A stretch of 64,000 nucleotides of DNA from positions 1 through 64,000 of the forward strand of contig CACMUL010000001.1 of NCBI GenBank assembly GCA_902616855.1, written 5' to 3'. The position numbers were made by a program, and so were the translations under genes. Positions 47,852 to 59,954 of this stretch are shown here, piece after piece. The notes under the pieces are model-generated. The model made no database searches. It had not been told where the DNA came from and saw only the letters and a program-made list of their open reading frames with translations. The DNA comes from an uncultured Alphaproteobacteria bacterium (lineage in GTDB: Bacteria > Pseudomonadota > Alphaproteobacteria > HIMB59). Every line of letters starts with the position of its first letter. Position 1 is the stretch's first letter.

Positions 47852-49579
47852 TTGAGAGAAGAATTAAAAAATAATTTAAATATTCACTTTCAAATAATTT
47901 ATAAAGATATTTTAGATCAAAATGAGATCTTAAAGCTAATTAATAAAGTTTTAGATCTATTTGAAAATAAAGATCAGGGTATTACTGAGCCTAATTGGTC
48001 ACAAAAAGATATTTTTTTAATAACATACGGTGACTCAATTGTAAAAACTTCAGATAACAAATTAAAAGCACTTTCTAAATTTTTAAATAAATATTGTAAG
48101 AACCACTTTAATAATGTTCATATTTTACCATTTTTTCCATTTAGTTCTGATGACGGATTTTCAATAACAGATTATGAAATAGTAAGACCCGATTTAGGTA
48201 ATTGGCAAGATATAAAATTATTGTCAAAAGATTTTAGAGTAATGAGTGATATAGTTATAAATCATGCATCTATAAAAAGTAAATATTTTAAAAACTTTAT
48301 TGAAAACAAAGAAGATACTAAAAATTTCTTTATTAAACTAAAAAATGTGCAAGAAGGATATGAGAGTGTGGTGCGTCCAAGAAGTTCAGATCTATTTAAA
48401 GAGTATGCAATCAATGACGAAACTTTTTATTTATGGTGCACATTTAGTCATGATCAGGTTGATTTTAATTTTAAAAACCCCAATGTTCTTTTTTTCTTTA
48501 TTAAATTAATTCATTTATATTTGAAAAATGGTATCAGAGTATTTCGATTAGATGCCATTGCTTTTTTGTGGAAAGAGTATGGAACTAATTGTTTAAATTT
48601 ACCTCAAACACATGAAGTTGTTAAACTCATAAGAACTCTTTTAAATGCTTATAGTAAGAATACTCTTCTTATTACGGAAACAAATTTACCTAATTTAGAA
48701 AATCTTAGTTATTTTGGAGAAAACGATGAAGCTAATGCAATATATAATTTTGCTCTACCACCTTTATTGTTGTGGACATTAGTAATGGGTGACAGTACAG
48801 CTATCAGAAAATGGTCAATGAGCATGCCCCCTGCAAAAGATAATACCTCTTATTTTAATTTTATAGCTTCTCATGATGGAATTGGTCTTAGACCTACTGA
48901 AGGTATTTTGACTGATAAAGAAAGAGACACATTGGTAGATATCATGACTGATTTTGGTGGTCAAACCACCAAAAGAAAAAAAGTAGATAACACTGAGTCA
49001 GTGTATGAAATTAATATTTCTTTATTGGACGCACTTAAAGGTACCTTTTTTGGTGCAGACCACATGCAATTAGAGAGATTTATATGTTGTCACTCCATAA
49101 TGTTAGGCATCGAGGGGATACCTGCAATTTATATTCACAGTCTTGTTGGATCAACAAATGATTATAAACAAGTTGAAAAAACAAACAATAAGAGATCTAT
49201 CAATAGAAGATCATGGAATTATGATGTAATCGATAAATTACTTATTGATAATGATACTCTAAATAATCAAATCTATAATGAGTTATCAAAACTTATTGAC
49301 ATTAGAAAAAACCAATCAGCTTTTCACCCAAATGCCACTCAATTTACATTTAATTTGGGAAAAAACTTTTTCGGTTTTTGGAGGCAAAGTCATGACAAAA
49401 GGCAATCAATATTTTGTGTAAGCAATGTAACTAATGTGTTCCAATATTTAGATTTGTCAGAATTAAATTTAATAGCGTCAAATGAATGGTGGGATTTAAT
49501 TTCTAATGAGATAATTATTGACATTAAATCAACAATTACTCTAAAGGCCTATCAAACCATGTGGATTACAAATTATTAA
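47852..49579 (+). CDS. GH13 subfamily 18 phosphorylase, probably glucosylglycerate phosphorylase
   Basis: 575-residue sucrose-phosphorylase-like alpha-amylase-family enzyme. LPFFPFSSDDGFSITDY at the N terminus; nucleophile Asp in VFRLDAIAFLW (about residue 231); acid/base Glu in LITETNLPN (about 273); transition-state Asp in ASHDGIGLRPTEG (about 338). With glycerate kinase, GpgS and the phosphatase alongside, phosphorolysis of glucosylglycerate to glucose-1-phosphate and glycerate is the best call; sucrose or glucosylglycerol phosphorolysis are alternatives. It starts at TTG 47852. Confidence 0.83.
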   Translation: MREELKNNLNIHFQIIYKDILDQNEILKLINKVLDLFENKDQGITEPNWSQKDIFLITYGDSIVKTSDNKLKALSKFLNKYCKNHFNNVHILPFFPFSSDDGFSITDYEIVRPDLGNWQDIKLLSKDFRVMSDIVINHASIKSKYFKNFIENKEDTKNFFIKLKNVQEGYESVVRPRSSDLFKEYAINDETFYLWCTFSHDQVDFNFKNPNVLFFFIKLIHLYLKNGIRVFRLDAIAFLWKEYGTNCLNLPQTHEVVKLIRTLLNAYSKNTLLITETNLPNLENLSYFGENDEANAIYNFALPPLLLWTLVMGDSTAIRKWSMSMPPAKDNTSYFNFIASHDGIGLRPTEGILTDKERDTLVDIMTDFGGQTTKRKKVDNTESVYEINISLLDALKGTFFGADHMQLERFICCHSIMLGIEGIPAIYIHSLVGSTNDYKQVEKTNNKRSINRRSWNYDVIDKLLIDNDTLNNQIYNELSKLIDIRKNQSAFHPNATQFTFNLGKNFFGFWRQSHDKRQSIFCVSNVTNVFQYLDLSELNLIASNEWWDLISNEIIIDIKSTITLKAYQTMWITNY

Positions 49580-49586
49580 TTAAAGA

Positions 49587-49605
49587 TTATGTCTTTTCGA
49601 CATAA
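49587..49605 (+). other. Short hairpin downstream of the GH13 gene
   Basis: TTATGTC and GACATAA form a perfect 7-pair stem around a 5-base loop, 8 bases after the GH13 stop. A run of seven T starts about 16 bases farther on, so it is a poor fit to a classical terminator. It could serve as a 3' end for the operon or a leader element of metY. Confidence 0.35.
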
Positions 49606-49666
49606 ACCTTAAAACTGAGACTTTTTTTCTATTACTTTCATTAAAAAATCTATGTTATATTTTGAT

Positions 49667-50980
49667 ATGACCGATCCAAAAACATATAAATTTAACACTA
49701 AAACCTTACATAGTGGGCATCAGCCAGATAAAAATTTTGGCTCACGTGCTGTTCCAATTTATCAAACAACATCATACTTATTCCAAGATGCAGATCACGC
49801 AGCTGCTTTATTTAATCTAGAGGAGGGTGGACATATCTATAGCAGAATATCCAACCCAACTATATCTGTCCTTGAAGAGAGAGTTGCAGCTTTAGAAGGG
49901 GGCTCTGCTGCTTTAGCTACTGCCTCTGGTATGAGTGCAATGATGCTAGCTCTTCTAAATATTTGTAGTGCAGGTGATCATATTGTTTCCTCATCACAAT
50001 TGTATGGTGGCTCTTTTAACTTACTGAGACTTACTTTAAAAAGATTTGGTATTGAAACAACTTTTGTCAAGCCTAGAGACACAGAGGGTTTTAAAAAAGC
50101 AATTCAACCAAACACAAAATGTATATGGGGTGAGTTGATTGGTAATCCTGGAATAGAGATTATGGATTTACCTGAAATTTCCAAAATAGCAAAAGACGCA
50201 GGTATTCCTTTAATGGTCGATGGAACATTTAACACACCATATTTGTGTAATCTCTTTGAATTAGGTGCAGATATAATCACACACTCTCTAACAAAATGGA
50301 TGGCAGGTCATGGTACTTCTATGGGTGGTATAATTGTTGAAAAGGGTGACTTTGATTGGACTAAGGGAGATAAGTTTCCAACAATGACTGAACCATATGA
50401 TGGTTATCATGGTCTTTCTTTTGCAGAAGAATTTGGTCCAGCAGCATTTACTATGAGAGCAAGGGCAGAGGGCATGAGAGACTTTGGTCCATGTATGAGT
50501 CCAACAAACGCATTTAATATTTTAATAGGAATAGAAACTCTTTCAGTGAGAATGGAAAAGCATTTATCCAATACTAAAATAATGGTTGATTACTTAAGTA
50601 ACAACCCAAGTGTTTCTTGGGTAAATCATCCAAGCTTACCGGATCACCCTGATCATAAAGTTGCGGCAAAATTAATGCCTAAGGGCGCTGGCTCAATGAT
50701 AGCGTTTGGAATTAAGGGGGGCAAAGAAGCTGGTCACGCGTTTATAAACTCTTTAAAACTAACATCACATTTAGCTAACGTTGGCGACGCAAAATCACTA
50801 GTTATTCATCCAGCATCTGCAACTCACTCTCAAATGGACAAAAAATCATTAGAGTTGGCAGGTTTAACAGAAGATATGATACGTTTTTCTGTTGGCTTGG
50901 AAGACATGGATGACATTATTAATGACTTTGAAAATGGTTTCAGAGCATCTCAAAAGCCAAGACTTGTAGCTTCTAAATGA
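49667..50980 (+). CDS. metY: O-acetylhomoserine sulfhydrylase (MetY-like)
   Basis: PLP-dependent Cys/Met-metabolism enzyme, 437 residues from ATG 49667. TKTLHSGHQPDKNFGSRAVP, YSRISNPTISVLEERVAAL, and the PLP lysine in ITHSLTKWMAGHGTSMGG. The length and the LSFAEEFGPAAF stretch fit O-acetylhomoserine aminocarboxypropyltransferase, which makes homocysteine from sulfide, rather than the shorter cystathionine lyases. I prefer ATG 49667 to the one 15 bases upstream, which adds a non-family MLYFD. Overlaps the hydrolase by ATGA. Confidence 0.88.
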   Translation: MTDPKTYKFNTKTLHSGHQPDKNFGSRAVPIYQTTSYLFQDADHAAALFNLEEGGHIYSRISNPTISVLEERVAALEGGSAALATASGMSAMMLALLNICSAGDHIVSSSQLYGGSFNLLRLTLKRFGIETTFVKPRDTEGFKKAIQPNTKCIWGELIGNPGIEIMDLPEISKIAKDAGIPLMVDGTFNTPYLCNLFELGADIITHSLTKWMAGHGTSMGGIIVEKGDFDWTKGDKFPTMTEPYDGYHGLSFAEEFGPAAFTMRARAEGMRDFGPCMSPTNAFNILIGIETLSVRMEKHLSNTKIMVDYLSNNPSVSWVNHPSLPDHPDHKVAAKLMPKGAGSMIAFGIKGGKEAGHAFINSLKLTSHLANVGDAKSLVIHPASATHSQMDKKSLELAGLTEDMIRFSVGLEDMDDIINDFENGFRASQKPRLVASK

Positions 50981-51786
50981 AGCTTAAAGTTAATGGAAAA
51001 GAGGCATATTACACATCTAGTGGAAGAGAAATAGATAAAATTCAACCCTCGATTGTATTTGTACACGGTAGTGGTTTGAGCCATGTCACATGGGTGCTTC
51101 AAACAAGATATTTTGCATTTCATGGTTACAATACAATTGCAGTAGATTTACCCGGCCATGGTGACTCCGAAGGACCACCATTAAAAACTATTGAGGAGAT
51201 GGCTGATTGGGTTGCACACCTGTTAACAGCTTTGGGCATTGAGAAAGCCTCATATGTTGGTCATTCTCAAGGATGTTTGGTGGGATTAGAATTTGCACAA
51301 AGACATCCTGAGAAATTAGATTTACTGGCACTAATCAACGGATCTATGTCAATGAAAATGAACACTGAACTTTTAGACTTAGCATTAAATAAAGATCAAA
51401 AAGCAGTTGATCTTATGATGGATTGGGTGCATGGGCCTTTAGGTCATAAAGGTGGCCATCCTGTTCCAGGATTGAGTCATTTAGGTATGGGCGGTCAGTT
51501 GGTATCTTCAAATAATGACGGCACGCTTGGTGCCGACTTCAATGCTTGTGATAAATACACAAATGGTGAAACTGCTGCTAAAAGTATTAAACACCCAACT
51601 TTATGTATCGTTGGCAAACATGATAAGATGACTCCTAAAAAAGTGGGTCTAGAATTAGCTTCAAATATAGAGGGATCAAAAACAGTCATTTTAGAAGAGT
51701 CTGGTCATATGTCAATTTTAGAAACGGCGAGTGAAACTAAAAATATTTTAAAAAATTTCTTTAAAGAAAATAGTAGTGCTTCATAA
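50977..51786 (+). CDS. Alpha/beta hydrolase
   Basis: 269 residues: oxyanion segment VFVHGSGLSHVTW, nucleophile elbow GHSQGC (Ser near residue 95) and C-terminal His in LEESGHMSILE. Substrate unknown; the fold includes esterases, haloperoxidase-like proteins and homoserine acetyltransferase-type enzymes. Coupling to metY suggests, but does not prove, a sulfur or homoserine-ester role. Overlaps the following GFA-like gene by 11 bases. Confidence 0.8.
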   Translation: MKLKVNGKEAYYTSSGREIDKIQPSIVFVHGSGLSHVTWVLQTRYFAFHGYNTIAVDLPGHGDSEGPPLKTIEEMADWVAHLLTALGIEKASYVGHSQGCLVGLEFAQRHPEKLDLLALINGSMSMKMNTELLDLALNKDQKAVDLMMDWVHGPLGHKGGHPVPGLSHLGMGGQLVSSNNDGTLGADFNACDKYTNGETAAKSIKHPTLCIVGKHDKMTPKKVGLELASNIEGSKTVILEESGHMSILETASETKNILKNFFKENSSAS

Positions 51787-52120
51787 AGGATCTTGTCACT
51801 GTAAAGCTATTGAGTTTGAGATTAACTCAAATCTTGAAAAAATAATGCAATGCAATTGCTCCATTTGTATTAGAAAAAATGCAAAAATGATAATGGTTCC
51901 TAAATCTAATTTTAAACTTTTAAAGGGAAAAGAAGACCTATCTCTTTATCAATTTAATCTAAACTTAGCTGAACATTTTTTTTGCAAGCACTGCGGGATA
52001 TATACCCACCACAATAGAAGAACTGATCCAAACGGTATGGGTATTAATCTAGGGTGCTTAGAAGATGTAGATCCATTAGACTATGAAGCTGGTCTTAATG
52101 ACGGAAGAAAACTATCCTAG
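51776..52120 (+). CDS. GFA/CENP-V-type zinc protein
   Basis: 114 residues with the GFA (glutathione-dependent formaldehyde-activating-like) cysteine layout: SCHCKAIEFEI, then CNCSICIRKNA and FFCKHCGIYTHH. These are two structural/catalytic zinc sites. Many family members are not formaldehyde enzymes, so no reaction is assigned. Starts at GTG 51776 within the hydrolase gene. Confidence 0.8.
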   Translation: MLHKGSCHCKAIEFEINSNLEKIMQCNCSICIRKNAKMIMVPKSNFKLLKGKEDLSLYQFNLNLAEHFFCKHCGIYTHHNRRTDPNGMGINLGCLEDVDPLDYEAGLNDGRKLS

Positions 52121-52142
52121 TCAGATCTTGATTTTAATATAA

Positions 52143-55162
<3,020 letters not shown>

Positions 55163-55166
<4 letters not shown>

Positions 55167-55591
55167 ATTTAGATATTTCAAAATTATCAATTGAAGAATT
55201 AAAAACATTTAAAAAATTTAATAGAGAATTTTTACCAAAAATTAAAAAATTAGATTTTGATTTTGCTGATATGAAAAAAGGAGAATTAATGCTCATATCA
55301 ACCCCAAAAGATATTATAAAATTTATTAAAAAAACTCCCTCTACCAAAAAGTATAACTTTAAGGATATTAGGCTAAAGTTAGCTAAAAAAAGAAAAGCGG
55401 ATAACACTTGTCCAGTAACTTTTGGTATATTTTTAAGATTGGCAATAGAATATTCACTTATAGAAACAAAATATTTAAAACTTGAATACCCAAATTTTCC
55501 TTTTTGGAAAGTTGAATATGATAAAAAAAGTAATGTTTATAAAAAAATAAAAAATTTTAAAAATCTACTAAAGAAATATGATGGTCATTAA
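55163..55591 (+). CDS. Hypothetical protein inside the putative guaA mini-island
   Basis: 142 residues from ATG 55163, overlapping the guaA stop as ATGA. Lysine-rich and basic, with no signal peptide or membrane segment. Recognisable local features are only FADMKKGELMLISTPKDIIK, a KKRKADNTCPVTFGIFLRLA stretch with a single Cys-Pro, and a C-terminal aromatic YPNFPFWKVEYD. I do not recognise the family. It is the only gene between the two guaA-end repeats, so it is either cargo of a small element or a remnant after loss of the integrase. Confidence 0.6.
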
Positions 55592-55611
55592 ACTTACACA
55601 AAACTTACACA
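55591..55611 (+). repeat. Tandem 10-base direct repeats near the right att copy
   Basis: AACTTACACA occurs at 55591-55600 and again at 55602-55611, an 11-base period close to one helical turn. They sit directly after the hypothetical gene and 48 bases before the right guaA-end repeat. Spacing and position resemble arm-type recombinase or excisionase sites (inference). Confidence 0.5.
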
Positions 55612-55623
55612 CTTTTAAAAGTG
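55610..55623. repeat. 14-base perfect palindrome
   Basis: CACTTTTAAAAGTG reads identically on both strands. It overlaps the end of the second AACTTACACA repeat by two bases and lies inside the putative mini-island. It could be an operator, a recombinase site or a small terminator stem with no loop to speak of. Confidence 0.5.
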
Positions 55624-55658
55624 GCTTCGGAATGGTTGATATACAATGACTCTACAAA

Positions 55659-55682
55659 CATCTACTATTGAGTGGGAATGAA
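55659..55682 (+). repeat. Direct repeat, right copy of guaA 3' end (putative attR)
   Basis: Exact 24-base copy of 55144-55167, including the guaA stop region, but not preceded by guaA-like sequence. The ATG inside this copy opens only a six-codon frame. It marks the right limit of the putative integrated element; the YdhR-like gene begins 50 bases further. Confidence 0.75.
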
Positions 55683-55731
55683 AAAAGAAATATTGTAATT
55701 AAACATTTAATTTTTAGTATTGTTGGAACCT

Positions 55732-56037
55732 ATGATTACAGTTCTAGTTAAATTTAAAATATCTGATAATCTTAATTTAAAAGCTCTTAAAGAAAAATTT
55801 ATTGAAACTTCTGAAATATATATCGATGTAGAGGGACTTCTGAGAAAAAATTATATTGCAGATATTGAAAATGGATATGCTGGAGGAGTCTACACTTTTT
55901 TAAAAATAGAAAATGCTAAAACATGGTTTAGTGAAGATAGAATTAAGTGGATTACAGAACGTTACTCTGAACCAGAAATTACATATTATGAGAGTCCAGT
56001 AATAGTTGATAATGAAAAAAATAAAATAATATTCTAA
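55732..56037 (+). CDS. YdhR-like putative monooxygenase-fold protein
   Basis: 101 residues from ATG 55732. MITVLVKFKISDNLNLKALK, GLLRKNYIADIENGYAGGVY, TFLKIENAKTWFSEDRIKW and an EPEITYYESPVIVDN end are the pattern of YdhR-type proteins with a dimeric ferredoxin-like fold. Enzymatic activity is unproven for the family. The in-frame TTG 12 bases upstream is less likely. Lies just outside the right guaA-end repeat. Confidence 0.7.
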   Translation: MITVLVKFKISDNLNLKALKEKFIETSEIYIDVEGLLRKNYIADIENGYAGGVYTFLKIENAKTWFSEDRIKWITERYSEPEITYYESPVIVDNEKNKIIF

Positions 56038-56049
56038 ATTAATGAATAT

Positions 56050-57597
56050 ATGAATAAAACAAAAAATCCTAATTTCCCATCTAAAAATATATTAGATAGT
56101 CTTTTAAAGAATTATAAGAATAAGGAGTTTAATTACGTAGAGAGTCAGGCAATATTAATCACTAATGATTATCCAAATTTTTCTTTCGGATGGAAAATTC
56201 TTGGTTCAGTATTAAAATTAAATGGCAAAATCAATGAGTCTTTAGCTGCTACTTTAAAATCAGTTGAATTATCCCCTAATGATTTTGAAGTGCATTATAA
56301 TCTTGCAAATATTTATAAAGAAATTGGAAATCTAAGTGATGCAGTAAATTGTTATAAAAAATCGATTTCTCTAAAATCAAATTATTTTCAAGCCTTTTTC
56401 AATCTTGCTAATACTTATAAAGAATTAGAAATTCTTGATGAATCTATAAAAAGTTACCAAAAGGCCATATCAATTAAACCTGATTATGCAAAAGCCTACT
56501 ACAATTTAGCTACTGTCTTTCAAGAGTTAGGTAAATTAGATGACGCAAAAAAAAATTATGAAAATGCTATCTTTTTTAATCCAAACTTTGTTGAAGCTCA
56601 CAGACACTTGGCATCAATTAAAGTTTTCTATAAAAAAGATGAGCAGTTTTCAAAAATTATCCAAATTTATAACGATAATAAAACATCTAAAGAGGAGCTC
56701 TGTCACATTAATTTTACTTTAGCTAAAATTTATGAAGATCTAAAGGATTACAAAAGTGCTTTTTTTCATTATACCGAAGGTAATATGTTAAAAAGTAAAC
56801 AAATAAATTACAATATAGAAAATGATCAATTAATTTTTAAACAAATAAAATCTAATTATTCAAAAATTAAAGAATTTACCATAAATATCTCTGATAATAT
56901 AAGTATAGTTCCAATATTCATTGTTGGAATGCCTCGATCTGGTACTTCTCTCATTGAACAAATTATCTCATCACACTCTAGTGTCACAGGAGGAGGAGAA
57001 TTATCTTTTGCTGCAAAATTTGGAGCATCTATTGCTCGTGGTGTTGATTTAATAAATTCACAAAAATTAATAGACTTTAGAAATTATTATTTAAATAACA
57101 TAAAAAGGTTATCCAAAGGTAATTACATGGTTACTGATAAAGCGCCTTTAAATTTTTTTTATATTGGTCTTATTTATTGCTCTATTCCAGAGGCAAAAAT
57201 AATAAATGTAAACAGAAATCCAGCAGCATTATGCTGGGCTAATTACAAACAATTTTTTCTCTCAAAAAATCTTGGGTATAGCTATAATATTGAAGATATT
57301 AAAATATATTTGTCTTTATACTCAGACCTTATGAGATATTGGAATAGCATATTTAAAGACAAAATTTACAACTTAGATTATGATAAACTTACTATGAATC
57401 AGGAAAAAGAAACTTATAAATTGATTAAATACCTAGATTTAAAATGGGAAGATAGCTGTTTGAAACCCCAATATAATGATCGAATAGTATCTACAGCCTC
57501 TAATTTACAAATAAGAAAAGAAATTTATAAATATAGCTCAAATGACTGGCACAAATATAAACCATTCTTAAATGGTCTCCTAGATAAAATAAATTAA
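56050..57597 (+). CDS. TPR-repeat sulfotransferase
   Basis: 515 residues. N-terminal tetratricopeptide repeats (about 65-195), e.g. VHYNLANIYKEIGNLSDAVN and AYYNLATVFQELGKLDDAKK, are followed by a sulfotransferase domain. The 5'-phosphosulfate loop is GMPRSGTSLIEQIISSH (about residue 295) and the 3'-phosphate motif is INVNRNPAALCWANYKQFF. It would use PAPS to sulfate an unknown acceptor, with TPRs for protein contact. Such fusions are frequent in marine bacteria and phages. There is a 12-base gap after the YdhR-like gene. Confidence 0.85.
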   Translation: MNKTKNPNFPSKNILDSLLKNYKNKEFNYVESQAILITNDYPNFSFGWKILGSVLKLNGKINESLAATLKSVELSPNDFEVHYNLANIYKEIGNLSDAVNCYKKSISLKSNYFQAFFNLANTYKELEILDESIKSYQKAISIKPDYAKAYYNLATVFQELGKLDDAKKNYENAIFFNPNFVEAHRHLASIKVFYKKDEQFSKIIQIYNDNKTSKEELCHINFTLAKIYEDLKDYKSAFFHYTEGNMLKSKQINYNIENDQLIFKQIKSNYSKIKEFTINISDNISIVPIFIVGMPRSGTSLIEQIISSHSSVTGGGELSFAAKFGASIARGVDLINSQKLIDFRNYYLNNIKRLSKGNYMVTDKAPLNFFYIGLIYCSIPEAKIINVNRNPAALCWANYKQFFLSKNLGYSYNIEDIKIYLSLYSDLMRYWNSIFKDKIYNLDYDKLTMNQEKETYKLIKYLDLKWEDSCLKPQYNDRIVSTASNLQIRKEIYKYSSNDWHKYKPFLNGLLDKIN

Positions 57598-57643
57598 TTA
57601 ACTTTTTTCTTCAGAAATAATCAAAAATAACTATTTTAAAACT

Positions 57644-58831
57644 GTGAAAGATGAATTCAATAGAATAGATCGCTTACCACCCTATATATTTGGTGAGATT
57701 AATAAACTAAAAGCCAAATTAAGAAAGAATGGCAAAGATATAATTGATTTTGGTATGGGTAACCCAGATATGCCCACACCAAAACATATTAGGGATAAAT
57801 TAAAAGAGGTTACAGATAAACCTGGTACAGGGAGATATTCAGTCAGTAAAGGCATACCTGGATTAAGAAAAGCTCAAGCAAAGTATTATAAAAAGAGATT
57901 TGGAGTGAATTTAAATCCTGATAGTGAAGTTATAGTAACATTGGGTTCCAAGGAGGGTTTAGCTAATCTAGCGCAAGCAATTTCTACACCTGGAGACATT
58001 ATAATTTCTCCCAATCCATCATATCCTATTCATCCTTATGGATTTATTATTGCAGGAGCTTCTTTGAGACATTTACAGACAATGAAAGATGGAGTTTTTG
58101 ATCCTGAAATTTATCTTGAAAGATTAGATCGATCTATAAGAAATAGCACTCCATCTCCAGTAGCTCTAATTGTATCCTTTCCATCTAATCCAACAGCTCA
58201 AGTTGTTGACTTAAATTTTTATAAAGAAATAGTTAAGATGGCCTTGAAGTATAATGTTTATGTTTTATCAGATCTTGCTTATGCAGAGATATATTTTGAT
58301 AAGAAACCACCACCATCAATTCTCCAAGTAAATAAAGCTAAAGAGATTGCTGTTGAGTTTACTTCTATGTCAAAAACTTACGCTATGGCCGGTTGGAGAA
58401 TAGGATTTGCTGTTGGAAATAAAAAACTAATTGAAGCTCTTACTAAAATTAAATCTTACTTAGACTATGGTGCTTACACGCCAGTGCAAGTAGCAGCAGC
58501 AACAGCACTTAATGGACCTCAAACTTGTGTCTCAAGTATTAGAGCAACATACGAGAGTAGAAGAGATGTTTTAGTAGAGTCTATGTCAAGATCTGGCTGG
58601 GATATACCTAGTCCTGCGGCTAGTATGTTTGCATGGGCACCAATCCCTAAAAAATACCAAAATAAAGGCTCTTTAAAATTTGCTAAAGATTTAATGGTCA
58701 AAGCAGATGTAGCTGTTTCTCCTGGTATTGCTTTTGGCGAATATGGCGAAGGTTTTGTTCGTATAGGACTGGTTGAAAATGAGCAAAGAATTCGTCAGGC
58801 AGCTAAAAATGTACGTAATCTAAAGCTTTAG
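57644..58831 (+). CDS. AlaC-type aminotransferase (class I/II)
   Basis: 395 residues: IIDFGMGNPDMPTPKHIRDK, GRYSVSKGIPGLRKAQAKYY, LGSKEGLANLAQA, PNPSYPIHPYG and PLP lysine in SMSKTYAMAGWRIGFAVG. It belongs to the AlaC/YfdZ and LL-diaminopimelate-aminotransferase-like group; alanine:2-oxoglutarate transamination is the usual annotation. It starts at GTG 57644. The following 76-base gap contains TTGATA and TATATAA-like sequences but no strong promoter. Confidence 0.85.
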   Translation: MKDEFNRIDRLPPYIFGEINKLKAKLRKNGKDIIDFGMGNPDMPTPKHIRDKLKEVTDKPGTGRYSVSKGIPGLRKAQAKYYKKRFGVNLNPDSEVIVTLGSKEGLANLAQAISTPGDIIISPNPSYPIHPYGFIIAGASLRHLQTMKDGVFDPEIYLERLDRSIRNSTPSPVALIVSFPSNPTAQVVDLNFYKEIVKMALKYNVYVLSDLAYAEIYFDKKPPPSILQVNKAKEIAVEFTSMSKTYAMAGWRIGFAVGNKKLIEALTKIKSYLDYGAYTPVQVAAATALNGPQTCVSSIRATYESRRDVLVESMSRSGWDIPSPAASMFAWAPIPKKYQNKGSLKFAKDLMVKADVAVSPGIAFGEYGEGFVRIGLVENEQRIRQAAKNVRNLKL

Positions 58832-58907
58832 TCTAATTTTTAATCATATCTCAAATTAAATAAAATATTGCTTATATTCTTGATAATTATATAAAACCAA
58901 CCTTAAG

Positions 58908-59954
58908 ATGATTAACACAAAAAAAATAGGCTCTGTTCTCAAAAACATCAAGAATATTGATGAATTGAGCATTTCAGATGTAATTGATTGTAATCAAGGT
59001 CAATTAATTGCTGTTAAAGTAATTTCAGTCAATCCGAATTATAATAAATTGGAGTTAGTCTCTGGAAGAATTACTGAATTAACTGAGGGAGATATTATCG
59101 TTGGTGCCTTGGGTTATAGAATTGCTTCCTCAGGAATGACAGGTTCTGTTCCTATTGATTTAAATAAACACGACAAAATTCATATTTTAAATTTAGGAGG
59201 AGTTATTGGCAATTGTAAAGATTTTAATATTCTTTTAGGACCAGCTACAGAATGTGAAGTTCTTGGATCGATTGTAGATAAAAGTAACAAACAATTGAAT
59301 CTAGTTGATTATTCAAAAATAAAAGAAATGAAAATTAACAATAAAGTTCCATCTATTGCAGTCATCGGAACAGGTATAGACTCTGGTAAAACTACTGTCA
59401 CATCCTTTATAATAAAAACTCTAAGTAATTATTTTAAGAAAATTAATGCATGCAAATTAGCAGGCACCGCTTCACAAAAAGACTTATATTCTTATGAGGA
59501 TAATGGTGCTTATAAAACATCAGATTTTGTAGACTACGGTCTGCCTAGTACCTGCATGAACGATAAAAAAACCATACAAAGTTGTTCAACATCAATTATT
59601 AGTAATATGTCTGAGGACGCTGAAATAATTCTAATGGAATTAGGTGATGGTTATCATGGCGATTATGGAACTAAAGAAATAATTCAAAATACTGATATTA
59701 CAGAGTCAATCGAAGTTATTGTAATTTGTGCTTATGACGTATCAGGAGCAGTAAATATTATAGATAATTTAAAATCAAATAATTTAGATAATAAATTACT
59801 AATAATAAGTGGCCCTGTAACTAATAATGTATCTGCTTATAAGCAATCAATTGATAAGTTTTCTATACCTAATTCAGACTTTTTAAATATTTATAATTCA
59901 ACTAACCATGTCAATGTTTTTGCTAAGATAATTAATAGGATTAATAATGATTAA
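58908..59954 (+). CDS. P-loop ATPase of unknown function, DUF1611-like layout
   Basis: 348 residues. N-terminal beta-rich region (about 1-145), then a P-loop at IAVIGTGIDSGKTTVTSFII, KLAGTASQKDLYSYE, SDFVDYGLPSTC, and ILMELGDGYHGDYGTKEI. The arrangement resembles DUF1611/DgcN-type and dethiobiotin-synthetase-like proteins, by eye only. It overlaps an ArgC-like gene by 8 bases, and an ArgB-like kinase follows, so it may attach or remove an amino-group protecting moiety, or activate a carboxylate (inference). Confidence 0.6.
   Translation: MINTKKIGSVLKNIKNIDELSISDVIDCNQGQLIAVKVISVNPNYNKLELVSGRITELTEGDIIVGALGYRIASSGMTGSVPIDLNKHDKIHILNLGGVIGNCKDFNILLGPATECEVLGSIVDKSNKQLNLVDYSKIKEMKINNKVPSIAVIGTGIDSGKTTVTSFIIKTLSNYFKKINACKLAGTASQKDLYSYEDNGAYKTSDFVDYGLPSTCMNDKKTIQSCSTSIISNMSEDAEIILMELGDGYHGDYGTKEIIQNTDITESIEVIVICAYDVSGAVNIIDNLKSNNLDNKLLIISGPVTNNVSAYKQSIDKFSIPNSDFLNIYNSTNHVNVFAKIINRINND

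Noticed and set aside
49587-49666. Possible SAM-II or SAM-V riboswitch before metY
   Set aside because: Only a simple 7-pair hairpin is visible; I cannot see the conserved pseudoknot-forming core. A covariance-model scan would decide.
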